Below are positions 1 through 6,976 of a DNA stretch of 18,058 bases, in pieces (the stretch's first letter is position 1; every line of letters starts with the position of its first letter). The DNA comes from an uncultured Alphaproteobacteria bacterium (lineage in GTDB: Bacteria > Pseudomonadota > Alphaproteobacteria > RF32 > CAG-239), in assembly GCA_910584385.1 (NCBI GenBank), contig CAJUAK010000017.1, positions 1 through 18,058 of the forward strand. Reading direction: 5' to 3'. The notes beneath the pieces are model-generated. The model made no database searches. It was given only the letters and a program-made list of their open reading frames with translations, and had not been told where the DNA came from. The position numbers and the translations under genes are program-made.

Positions 1-297
1 TACACTGTCTGCGTATCCTCTTCTTTTTCTTCTTATCTACTACTTTCTATAACCACCGTGATTTTCAGAAGCATTGCTTCATCGCTCTCGGTGAAACGGG
101 TTATATGACACAACAACGCTCCTGTCAACATAAAAAATCAAAAAAAAGCATTTTTTTTTCATTTTTTTTGTAGTCGTTTGAATCTTTGTGATATTTTTTA
201 GAAAGAAAATTCGTGGATTATTTTCTTTTTTTTAACCATCATCCCGTAAGATAATTTCAATTTATCATAATGCATTTTTGACTACAAGGTAATAAAT
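1..297. other. Non-coding 5' region with divergent regulatory signals
   Basis: I find no credible coding sequence on either strand here. The segment from about 130 to 235 is made of long A and T tracts. A minus-strand promoter lies at 100-128, and about 90 bases of its predicted transcript are visible before the left edge, including a small hairpin at 68-80 (GAAGC, loop ATT, GCTTC). The only minus-strand ATG frame seen in that leader closes after five codons, so the product, RNA or protein, lies outside the window. The right end serves as the upstream region of the lipoprotein gene. A CATAAT hexamer at 266-271 could be its -10 box, but no matching -35 box is seen. An AAGG ribosome-binding sequence at 286-289 lies eight bases before the ATG. 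Confidence 0.6.
100..128 (-). promoter_or_regulatory. Strong sigma70-type promoter reading leftward
   Basis: On the minus strand there is a perfect TTGACA -35 box (plus-strand 123-128), exactly 17 bases of spacer, and a TATAAC -10 box (plus-strand 100-105). Upstream on the same strand lie the A/T tracts of 130-172, which resemble an UP element. A near-consensus core with an A/T-rich upstream element is typical of rRNA, tRNA and other highly expressed promoters. Transcription would start near position 93 and leave the window on the left. Confidence 0.7.
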
Positions 298-723
298 ATG
301 TTAAGAATCAATATATTGGCATTAACTTTCGTATTAATGCTTTCGGCTTGTTCTTCAACAAAGGCGCCTATTGCCGGCATGGACGGAGCTCCGATTCCTC
401 CGGCGTTTGCCCATTTCCCAGATGTTCCGTTCCCCAAAGAGGCATTTCTTAACCTGGAAGAGACCAAAGCTTTGGGCAGCGGCAACAATTGGATTGGGAC
501 GCTTGTTTACACGACTCCGTACAGTGCAAGCGAGGTTTTTGACTTTTATATGTCTGAGCTTCCCAAAATGGGTTGGGTAGAGGTTGCAACAGTCCGCGCA
601 AGAATCAGCCATTTGACTTATATAAAAGAGAATCGCGCCCTGCAAATGCTTGTCGAAAGCAAATCGGCCGACGATTCTATTGTAACGCTCACAGCGATTC
701 CGAATCAGGCGGGCATTAAATAA
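298..723 (+). CDS. Small outer-envelope lipoprotein of unknown function
   Basis: This 141-aa protein starts with a hydrophobic leader ending in a lipobox (Leu-Ser-Ala-Cys, residues 15-18), so it should be lipidated on Cys18 and anchored in the envelope. The mature part begins with a Ser/Thr/Pro-rich linker and a segment rich in Pro and Phe. It continues into a domain of about 85 residues with alternating beta and helical character (an FDFYMSELPKMGW helix, then a strand-rich end). That pattern resembles small periplasmic proteins in which a helix packs on a sheet, but I cannot name the family. An AAGG ribosome-binding sequence precedes the ATG by eight bases. The stop is ten bases before the next gene, so the two are probably co-transcribed. 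Confidence 0.8.
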   Translation: MLRINILALTFVLMLSACSSTKAPIAGMDGAPIPPAFAHFPDVPFPKEAFLNLEETKALGSGNNWIGTLVYTTPYSASEVFDFYMSELPKMGWVEVATVRARISHLTYIKENRALQMLVESKSADDSIVTLTAIPNQAGIK

Positions 724-733
724 CGAGGATATT

Positions 734-1525
734 ATGGGCGCTTTTTATACATTCGGCGGCAGCCAGTTTTGGGAAGATGTTTTTTATTACCAGAAATGGC
801 GAATCCAACGCAATTATAAGGAAAAGATATACCGCCTTCTGGATAACTGGGATATTCAACGCGCTGAAGGGACTTTTGAAGAATGCCGAAAAGCTTTTTT
901 GCATTTTATTGAAGTCTACCAGCTTTCACGGCAGCGCGGTCATATGATTATAATGCTTCACGGGTTAGGCGACTCCAAAAATATATTTAAGCCGATGTGG
1001 CGAAAAGCTATAAAAGAAAGCTTTTTGGCAGCAGCATTAAACTATCCGTCCACATTAAAAAATACGGAAGGTCATGTTCGGCAAATAGATTTTATGCTAA
1101 ACCATCTGCAGGATGTTTCCGAAGTTTCTTTCATTACCAAAGGTGTCGGCGGAATTATTTTGCGCCGGCTGTTGGCATTAGATTCTCCTTGGCGGCAAAA
1201 ACTTAAAATAGGCAGAATCGTGCAGGTCTGCCCGCCGAATCAGGGCTCAAGGCTTTTTCACAGGCTGTGCGGTTCTTCTTTTATAAAAGGTATCTTGGGG
1301 CCAATGGTTGGAGAAATTGTTCCGCCTAAATCAGCCCTTTGGCCTGATTTTTCCCAAGATCTGGACGTTGGGATTATTGCTTTTAGCGATCTGTTTGCCA
1401 AAAAGGAAGAAGCGGCGCTTCCAGGAAAAAAGACTCTTTATATCAAAAATTATAGGCTTAATCCCTTTAATAATAATGATGTTGTCGATGCTGCTATAAA
1501 ATTTATTAAATTTGGCAAATTTTAA
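734..1525 (+). CDS. Alpha/beta-hydrolase-fold protein lacking the catalytic serine (pseudo-lipase)
   Basis: The 263-aa protein has the hallmarks of the lipase/PGAP1-like alpha/beta hydrolases: an oxyanion-type IIMLHGLGDSKN strand-turn near residues 72-83, a following AAALNYPST strand, and a VCPPNQGS segment matching the usual 'tPN.GS'. The nucleophile elbow, normally G/T-H-S-x-G-G, reads T135-K-G137-V-G-G here, so Ser is replaced by Gly and the preceding His by Lys. The C-terminal position that usually carries the catalytic His reads NPFNNNDVVDAAIKFI with no His. The fold is kept while catalysis looks lost, so a binding or scaffolding role is likely. There is no signal peptide; a 68-residue N-terminal extension rich in Trp, Tyr and Arg precedes the fold. 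A GAGGA sequence lies four bases before the ATG. It is probably in an operon with the upstream lipoprotein gene. Confidence 0.75.
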   Translation: MGAFYTFGGSQFWEDVFYYQKWRIQRNYKEKIYRLLDNWDIQRAEGTFEECRKAFLHFIEVYQLSRQRGHMIIMLHGLGDSKNIFKPMWRKAIKESFLAAALNYPSTLKNTEGHVRQIDFMLNHLQDVSEVSFITKGVGGIILRRLLALDSPWRQKLKIGRIVQVCPPNQGSRLFHRLCGSSFIKGILGPMVGEIVPPKSALWPDFSQDLDVGIIAFSDLFAKKEEAALPGKKTLYIKNYRLNPFNNNDVVDAAIKFIKFGKF

Positions 1526-1568
1526 ATTGTTTTTAAAACGTAAAAAATCAAAAAACTGTAACAATTTA
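1523..1568. repeat. 9-bp inverted repeat in the intergenic gap
   Basis: TAAATTGTT (1523-1531, overlapping the stop codon) is mirrored by AACAATTTA (1560-1568), with 28 A-rich bases between, followed by a T run near 1574-1580. It could be a weak AT-only terminator or a dyad operator. The long loop makes either call uncertain. Confidence 0.3.
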
Positions 1569-1584
1569 TATACTTTTTTTATTG

Positions 1585-1590
1585 TATAAT
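1585..1590 (+). promoter_or_regulatory. Possible -10 box for the VirB6-like pair
   Basis: A perfect TATAAT lies 31 bases upstream of the ATG at 1622. No convincing -35 hexamer is found at 16-18 bases upstream, so this is only a candidate promoter. An AGGCGG sequence at about 1610 may serve as ribosome-binding site. Confidence 0.35.
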
Positions 1591-1621
1591 AAAAAGAGGA
1601 AAAACTAACAGGCGGAATCTG

Positions 1622-1816
1622 ATGAAGGCTTTTGGCATTTATTTATTAATAATCCTGCTCTTTGCCGGGGCATATTCGATTGATTTGTTCGGCTGGTTTG
1701 TCAGCGGGAATCTGACGATTGCACTGGTAGCCATCATCGCCGTCTTATTGTTGGTTTTTAAGTTAATGATTAACGCCCGCACCCGCGATGAGGAAGATAA
1801 TGAGAATCGGAAATAA
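1622..1816 (+). CDS. Small membrane protein with two transmembrane helices
   Basis: This 64-aa protein consists almost entirely of two hydrophobic helices (about residues 4-27 and 31-50) separated by a short polar turn, followed by a charged tail (Arg-Asp-Glu-Glu-Asp). The basic residues just after helix 2 are consistent with the tail being cytoplasmic. Its last 17 bases overlap the start of the next gene, which implies translational coupling and a shared complex or process with the VirB6-like protein. VirB2/VirB3-type type IV secretion subunits are also short two-helix proteins, but the sequence is too short and generic to assign it to either. Confidence 0.65.
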   Translation: MKAFGIYLLIILLFAGAYSIDLFGWFVSGNLTIALVAIIAVLLLVFKLMINARTRDEEDNENRK

Positions 1817-4016
1817 AACATTGTTGGGTTTTATATTCGCGCTGCTGCTTTTATGCTGCAGTGCAAATGCTTGGGCGAAACCCGGGGCAGAATGCGGAAC
1901 TTGCGATTCTGGAGAATCTTGCGTAGATAATAAATGCTATCCTAACTGCAATAAAGATAAATATATTAATGCCGAACATTTAAAGGGGATTGGCGCTTCT
2001 GAACTGGGAGGATGTGCCTGTACTGGAGGCGTAAGGGGAGCATTCGGTTGGCAGCCTATCTGCAAAGTAGGACAAATCTGCTATAATCAAAGTTTTTGGA
2101 GTGCCGGTAAAAATACTTGTTCAAGTGTTTCAGATTATATTAATTATCAAAGTGCTGGCAAAGATAGAGAAGATGCCAAAAAAAGGATAGAAAAGGATGC
2201 CTGCATTGACGGAGATATGAGACCTGCCGTAAAAGAAAAATATGATGATCCAACTGAATATTTTTGCATAGGTGTCGATAATAAATATATCGGAGGTTTT
2301 GCCAGCGGCTGCAAAACTATTCCTGCACAAGTCTATGAAGACAAAGCTTGTTTTTTCTGTCCTCTATTTTTTGTCCTTTACAATGCGGCAGACGAAATGT
2401 CTTGGAATTCTTTTGATAAGATGAGCCCGCCGTTTCGCGTTATCATTATTATGGGATTAGCCATATGGATTGCTTTTGTAACACTTAACCATGTTGGTTC
2501 GCTGACAAAACAGGATGCTCCGAAATATTTAGGAAACCTGCTTAAGCAGTCATTTAAGGTTTTAATCGTTTTCTTTATGCTGATGAATTCTGACCATGTT
2601 TATAATCTTATTGTCAACCCTCTACTTCAGTCCAGCTTGGAAATGGGCACAACTTTACTGGATAAGGGAAGTGCCGGTAAGGTTTCTGAAAGCGGACGAA
2701 GCGCCGGCGGCAAATGTTTTAGCTCTGCTACGTATAATAAATTAGAAGCTTTCACCTCGGCTGTGCAGCAAGAAATTGCCGTTATGCAATCCGTCGGTAA
2801 ATCCTTGATGTGCGTTGGTTCCAACCAATTATTCTCCCTGAATTTCGGGCGTTGGGGCTCTGCCTTTATGATGGTTGTCCAGGGCCTTGTCATTGCTGCT
2901 TTTGCCTTTCTGTTATCTCTGGCTTTTGGCTTCTATTTAATTGATGCTATCGTGCAGCTTGGCATTGTCGGTGCCATTATTCCATTTTTAATTCTTTGCT
3001 GGCCGTTTAAGCTTACGTCAAAATATACAGGCAAAGGTTTTGATATTTTTCTGAACAGCTGCTTTGTTTTTATCTTTATGGCCATTGCCATAGACATTGA
3101 TTTTAAGCTGGTTGGCGCAGCATTGACACAAAATACTTCTGTTTCTACTCCAGATGCTCAATGCAAAGCAACCGTGGTAGATGAAAACGGCAAGATAAAA
3201 GAGAAATCTGTACCTTGCGGCAATTTTGCACTCATTCATAATGCCATCAACAACAGTGATTTTACAACATTAAAGAAAATTACAGATATCGGCGGCGTAG
3301 GTTTCTTGATTTTGTTGGCTTGTTGTATTTTCGGATTTAAATTTGTCGGAAAGGTTTCCGGGCTGGCCGGGCAAATGGCGAGCGGCGCCATTAGCGGAAT
3401 CGGTTCGTCCATCGGTACAATGGCCGCGAGCGCGATTAAGAGTGCCGCAGGCAAAATAGCGGCACCGACCACAAACGCTATCAAAGAAAAAGTCGGCGGA
3501 GCGATGGAAAGCGGCGCGAAGGCTCTTGGCAACGCTGTTGTCAAGGCGCCGGTTAACATTCCAAGATATGCCATGAGCAAAAGTTTCCGCCAGAAAGTCA
3601 ATCAAAGTACAAAAGAAAAATTTGATAAGGCATTCGGTGCAAATACTACCGCGGCACATGCCCAACAAAAAGCGACGGCTAAACAGCTTGCCAATGCTGT
3701 TGATGGCGCCAATTATTCAAAACGTCAGGCTGATGGCAGCCGCAGCGTCGATTACAGGGGAAGCTCTGCAACAATTGGGGCAGACGGTAAGGTTTCATTT
3801 AACAGCAATGTTACCAAGATTCAAAATAAAGACGGTTCTATGAGCTATCAGGATTCTAAGAGCGGCAAAAAGCTGACGGATAAACAAGTTCAGGAGAGGG
3901 AAGCCTCCAAACAAAAATTGGAAAAGGCTTTTAATGGCGGGGAATCTGCCGGCAACGCTTCCCAGAATGCGCCCAGCCCGGCACCCCAGCAGCAAGAGCA
4001 GCCTCCCAGAGAATAA
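1800..4016 (+). CDS. Polytopic membrane protein, VirB6/TrbL-like (type IV secretion)
   Basis: I place the start at 1800 rather than the in-frame ATG at 1788: AGGAAG (1791-1796) sits just before it, and the protein then opens with a clean signal sequence cleaved after Ala-Trp-Ala (residue 26). This gives 738 aa. Residues 27 to about 185 form a Cys-rich extracytoplasmic domain. Hydrophobic helices follow near residues 212-232, 252-265, 354-402 (two or three helices), 413-437 and 500-517. After the last helix comes a Gly/Ala/Ser-rich amphipathic stretch, then a hydrophilic Lys/Gln/Ser-rich tail of about 170 residues ending in Pro/Gln. Helices in the middle plus a Gly/Ala-rich region and low-complexity tail match VirB6/TrbL inner-membrane subunits of type IV secretion systems. 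The Cys-rich N-terminus is unusual. No other recognisable VirB gene adjoins it, so the assignment rests on architecture alone. Confidence 0.6.
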   Translation: MRIGNKTLLGFIFALLLLCCSANAWAKPGAECGTCDSGESCVDNKCYPNCNKDKYINAEHLKGIGASELGGCACTGGVRGAFGWQPICKVGQICYNQSFWSAGKNTCSSVSDYINYQSAGKDREDAKKRIEKDACIDGDMRPAVKEKYDDPTEYFCIGVDNKYIGGFASGCKTIPAQVYEDKACFFCPLFFVLYNAADEMSWNSFDKMSPPFRVIIIMGLAIWIAFVTLNHVGSLTKQDAPKYLGNLLKQSFKVLIVFFMLMNSDHVYNLIVNPLLQSSLEMGTTLLDKGSAGKVSESGRSAGGKCFSSATYNKLEAFTSAVQQEIAVMQSVGKSLMCVGSNQLFSLNFGRWGSAFMMVVQGLVIAAFAFLLSLAFGFYLIDAIVQLGIVGAIIPFLILCWPFKLTSKYTGKGFDIFLNSCFVFIFMAIAIDIDFKLVGAALTQNTSVSTPDAQCKATVVDENGKIKEKSVPCGNFALIHNAINNSDFTTLKKITDIGGVGFLILLACCIFGFKFVGKVSGLAGQMASGAISGIGSSIGTMAASAIKSAAGKIAAPTTNAIKEKVGGAMESGAKALGNAVVKAPVNIPRYAMSKSFRQKVNQSTKEKFDKAFGANTTAAHAQQKATAKQLANAVDGANYSKRQADGSRSVDYRGSSATIGADGKVSFNSNVTKIQNKDGSMSYQDSKSGKKLTDKQVQEREASKQKLEKAFNGGESAGNASQNAPSPAPQQQEQPPRE

Positions 4017-4026
4017 AAATTTTGCT

Positions 4027-5772
4027 TTATTTAACGAATCCATCCGCCTGCATTTTATATAATTTTGCATAAACGCCTTTTTTGCGCAATAGGCTTAAAT
4101 GGCTTCCTTCCTCAATTATTTTACCATCGTCAAAAACAAGAATTCTGTCCATTTCGCGCAAAGTGGAAAGGCGGTGTGCAATTGCAATGACTGTTTTGTC
4201 TTTCATCAGTTTTTTTAGAGATTTTTGAATCTGCACTTCGCTTTGGCTGTCTAATGCAGATGTGGCTTCATCGAAAACAAGTATCGGGGCGTTTTTTAAT
4301 ATCGCGCGGGCAATCGCAATGCGCTGCCGTTCGCCGCCGGATAAAATAACGCCTCGTTCCCCGACGATTGTCTGATACCCATCAGGGAATCCTTTAATAA
4401 ATTCATCAGCAAAAGCTTGCTTAGAAGCTTTTTCAATATCATCCCGCCCGGCGTTTGTCCGCCCATATCTGATATTATCATATAAACTGCGGTTAAAAAG
4501 GGAAATATCTTGCGGAATCACGGCAATATTTTGATGCAGGGATTCCTGAGTTACATCGCGCAAGTCGCAGCCATTTATCTTAATTGCCCCTTGGTTGACA
4601 TCAAAATAGCGGGAAAGGAGCTTGATAAAGGTAGATTTCCCAGAACCGCTGGCACCAACCAGGCCGATTTTTTCTCCAGGCCGGATATCCAGGCTTAACC
4701 CATCAAACAACATCTTTTTTCCGTTATAGGCAAATCCGACATTATCAAAGCAGATGCCGGCTTTTTTCGCCTTGAGAACCACCGCGCCTTTTTTATCTTT
4801 TATCGCCGGCTCCACCGCAAGCGTCTCCAAGGCAGAATTCATTTGCCCGTAAGTGGATGAAATATTGTTATATAGCCAGGTCGTATGAAAAATCATTCCG
4901 GAGATTGAGGTAAATAATGTATTTACATAGATAAAGCCCGTAGCATTAATGATATTTTCCGACAAACACCAAAGCGAAAAAAGGATAAAACCAAAAACAG
5001 ATATTGCCATAAACAAGCTGTGCCAGCAATTCAGGCGTGCACGAAAACTTAGTTCGCTTGTTTCTGCCCGGCGGAGCTTTCTGGCATATGTTAACAGGTT
5101 TATTTTCTCAAAAGAAAAATTTGCAAAACTTTTAATCTCGCTGTAATTCGAAATGGAATCGACCAGCATTCCGCTGACCAAACTCTTTTGCTTTCCGGTT
5201 TCCTTGGCGAGAACCGCCCGCGTTTTTCCTAAAAACATGCTATAAATGACAGCGACAAAAATCCAAATAGAAATAAAGAATCCAAAATACCAGCTTTGCA
5301 GGCACAGGAGAACCGTTATAATTATTAACATGAAAAGGGTATAAGCGCCGTTTTGCAACGTATTCAGAATTTCCATCAGGCCGTTTGTCAACAGACTGAC
5401 TTTATTTGCGATATTTCCGCTCATTTCTTCATGAAAATAAGCTATCGGCTGTCTATTGACATATTCAAAGCAGTCTTTGACAACCAGCGTGCGCAGCTTG
5501 GGATAAAATTTTGCCGAGATAGATAAAGGAAACCATTCCAACAATTTGCTCAAGCCCATCATCAGGATAAAAATCGACAAACTGCCCTGTATGTTTTGCC
5601 AGAAGCCCTGCCCCGCCGGCTCGGAAACCACAGTTGCAACAACTTCAGCCATATAATATTCTGAGACTTTTCCCATAGTTTGTCCGATAATAAGGAAAAT
5701 CGCCATTGCACAAAATTGTTTTTTATAAAGGGCCATGTAGTGCAAAATAAATGGCAGCGGCTTTTTGGGCAT
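4027..5772 (-). CDS. ABC exporter, fused membrane and ATPase domains (MsbA/MDR type)
   Basis: The 581-aa half-transporter has an N-terminal membrane domain (about residues 15-310, roughly six helices, including strong ones near 20-32, 143-180 and 252-275) and a C-terminal ATPase. Visible motifs are Walker A GASGSGKST (373-381), Q-loop Gln421, signature LSGGERQ (477-483), Walker B ILVFDEATSALD (497-508; Asp501, Glu502) and H-loop His533. All catalytic residues are intact, so it should work as an ATP-driven homodimeric exporter of lipids, drugs or peptides. The substrate cannot be read from sequence. It is convergent with the VirB6-like gene (10 bases apart, no hairpin between) and divergent from the PTS cluster, with which it shares an overlapping promoter region. 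A TCCG reading as CGGA on its own strand lies 8 bases before the start. Confidence 0.93.
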   Translation of the reverse strand: MPKKPLPFILHYMALYKKQFCAMAIFLIIGQTMGKVSEYYMAEVVATVVSEPAGQGFWQNIQGSLSIFILMMGLSKLLEWFPLSISAKFYPKLRTLVVKDCFEYVNRQPIAYFHEEMSGNIANKVSLLTNGLMEILNTLQNGAYTLFMLIIITVLLCLQSWYFGFFISIWIFVAVIYSMFLGKTRAVLAKETGKQKSLVSGMLVDSISNYSEIKSFANFSFEKINLLTYARKLRRAETSELSFRARLNCWHSLFMAISVFGFILFSLWCLSENIINATGFIYVNTLFTSISGMIFHTTWLYNNISSTYGQMNSALETLAVEPAIKDKKGAVVLKAKKAGICFDNVGFAYNGKKMLFDGLSLDIRPGEKIGLVGASGSGKSTFIKLLSRYFDVNQGAIKINGCDLRDVTQESLHQNIAVIPQDISLFNRSLYDNIRYGRTNAGRDDIEKASKQAFADEFIKGFPDGYQTIVGERGVILSGGERQRIAIARAILKNAPILVFDEATSALDSQSEVQIQKSLKKLMKDKTVIAIAHRLSTLREMDRILVFDDGKIIEEGSHLSLLRKKGVYAKLYKMQADGFVK

Positions 5773-5795
5773 TTTATTATTCCGTTAACTCAAAA

Positions 5796-5824
5796 TTGAC
5801 ACATTGCGCTTAATGTTATATCAT
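5796..5824 (+). promoter_or_regulatory. Promoter of the PTS/methyltransferase cluster
   Basis: Perfect -35 TTGACA (5796-5801), 17-base spacer, -10 TATCAT (5819-5824). The predicted start is about 30 bases before the ATG at 5860. The -10 box overlaps the -10 box of the leftward promoter. Confidence 0.6.
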
Positions 5825-5843
5825 GCATTTAATTTCGATACAA
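5815..5843 (-). promoter_or_regulatory. Promoter of the ABC exporter gene
   Basis: On the minus strand: -35 TTGTAT (plus-strand 5838-5843), 17-base spacer, -10 TATAAC (plus-strand 5815-5820). Two bases (5819-5820) are shared with the -10 box of the rightward promoter, so the two promoters face each other. Confidence 0.5.
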
Positions 5844-5859
5844 TATAAAGGTCATAGTT

Positions 5860-6288
5860 ATGGAAACACAATATTATACTCTAATTGAAAAACAGGATTT
5901 TTATGAAATCATTGAAAATAAATATGGCGAGCTGGCTATTTTTATCGATGCACGCGAAGGCGCCCCTGTTAATCCGGTCTTGGAATTTGACGGTAAAAAA
6001 ACCGCGCTGCTGAAACGCGATGAGCGCCTGGCCGTTAAGCTTGATAATATTGACGAAGAAACAAAAGGCCCCTTGGCCGAGGCTGAATTTTTAATGATTG
6101 TGGAATTAAAAGGAAAAATGGTTGAACGCGTTTACGGCGTTCCTGTTGAGAATGTAGAGGAAATTGTTTTCAAAGGGCGCCAGACACGCGCTGACGAGCT
6201 GGTTAAAGCCAAAAGCAAAGATGATGTCTTGAAGAGTTTTGGCGCTGTCCGCAGCTGGACGGGCGGAACTTCGTCTGGAAAGGAATAA
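5860..6288 (+). CDS. Unknown 142-aa protein in a PTS operon
   Basis: I do not recognise a family. The protein is soluble, has no signal peptide or membrane helix, and alternates short strands and helices rich in Glu, Lys and Asp (for example ELAIFIDAREG at about 24-34 and EFLMIVELKGKMVERVYG at about 76-93), ending in a Gly/Ser-rich tail. It is the first gene of a cluster with EIIA(Man), six bases before that start, and HPr. In other Alphaproteobacteria the genes next to this pair encode HPr kinase and RapZ-like ATPases. This protein shows no P-loop and is too short for either, so it is not a recognisable HprK. An AAAGG ribosome-binding sequence lies eight bases before the ATG. A regulatory role tied to the PTS is inference from position only. 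Confidence 0.75.
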   Translation: METQYYTLIEKQDFYEIIENKYGELAIFIDAREGAPVNPVLEFDGKKTALLKRDERLAVKLDNIDEETKGPLAEAEFLMIVELKGKMVERVYGVPVENVEEIVFKGRQTRADELVKAKSKDDVLKSFGAVRSWTGGTSSGKE

Positions 6289-6294
6289 GGCGCT

Positions 6295-6693
6295 ATGATA
6301 GGTTTGGTATTGGTTACGCACGGGCATTTGGCAGATGAATTTATTTCCGCGATGCAACATGTTGTCGGCCAGCAGGAAAACGTTGCCGGGGTATGTATCG
6401 GCCCTGAAGATGACATGGAAATGCGGCGGGCGGAAATATTGAAAAAAGTTGAAGCCGTCAATACAGGAAAAGGCGTGGTTGTCCTTACAGACATGTTTGG
6501 CGGAACGCCTTCGAATCTGGCAATATCCATTATGGACAGGGCTCCTGTTGAAATCATTGCCGGCGTTAATTTGCCCATGTTAATTAAAATAGCTTCCCTG
6601 CGCAAAGAAAAGAGCCTGAAAGAAACCGTTGAAGGTGCACAGGAAGCCGGCAAAAAGTATATTAATATCGCTTCTCAACTTCTGGGGATGTAA
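6295..6693 (+). CDS. PTS EIIA component, mannose/fructose family
   Basis: The 132-aa single-domain protein begins with the strand and active-site loop of the EIIA(Man) family, VLVTHGHLADEF, in which His9 should accept phosphate from HPr. A second conserved loop, VLTDMFGGTPSN (63-74, Asp66), is also present. Length equals a free-standing EIIA(Man) domain without a fused EIIB. No EIIB, EIIC or EIID transporter genes adjoin it. In Alphaproteobacteria this stand-alone EIIA together with HPr forms a regulatory phosphorelay rather than a sugar importer. The next gene, HPr, starts two bases after its stop, so the two are co-translated or nearly so. Confidence 0.92.
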   Translation: MIGLVLVTHGHLADEFISAMQHVVGQQENVAGVCIGPEDDMEMRRAEILKKVEAVNTGKGVVVLTDMFGGTPSNLAISIMDRAPVEIIAGVNLPMLIKIASLRKEKSLKETVEGAQEAGKKYINIASQLLGM

Positions 6694-6695
6694 AA

Positions 6696-6974
6696 ATGGA
6701 AAAAAATACTTGCTGCGAAGATTTGGAAATTAAAAATAAAAAGGGGCTTCATGCCCGGGCCGCCGCGGCTTTTGTAAAAACGGCAACCCCTTTTGAATCT
6801 GAAATTACGGTAGAAAGGATCGGGCAAAAAGTCAGCGGCTGTTCCATTATGGGTCTGATGATGTTGGCCGCCGCCAAAGGCACAACAATAAAAGTTACAA
6901 TTACGGGCAGCGATGCTGCAGAGGCTATGGCCGCGATTAAAGCGCTTCTGGACAACAAATTCGGCGAAGAATAA
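6696..6974 (+). CDS. ptsH: Phosphocarrier protein HPr
   Basis: The 92-aa protein has the HPr active-site signature KKGLHARAAA with the phosphorylated His19 and Arg21, and the regulatory-site motif CSIMGLMML with Ser50 in the position phosphorylated by HPr kinase (Ser46 of classical HPr). It passes phosphate from Enzyme I to EIIA in the cytoplasm. It keeps the Ser, so HprK control remains possible, but neither HprK nor Enzyme I is encoded in this window. Cys6-Cys7 at the N-terminus and Cys49 beside the regulatory Ser are uncommon details. Two bases separate it from the EIIA gene and two from the methyltransferase gene. Confidence 0.93.
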   Translation: MEKNTCCEDLEIKNKKGLHARAAAAFVKTATPFESEITVERIGQKVSGCSIMGLMMLAAAKGTTIKVTITGSDAAEAMAAIKALLDNKFGEE

Positions 6975-6976
6975 AT

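Noticed and set aside
1788..1799. Alternative start of the VirB6-like gene at 1788
   Set aside because: The ATG at 1800 has a better placed AGGAAG and gives a standard signal peptide without extra leading residues.
3236..3668. Two minus-strand frames of 121 and 132 aa within the VirB6-like gene
   Set aside because: They overlap a coherent Gly/Ala-rich coding region on the plus strand and have no promoter or family features.
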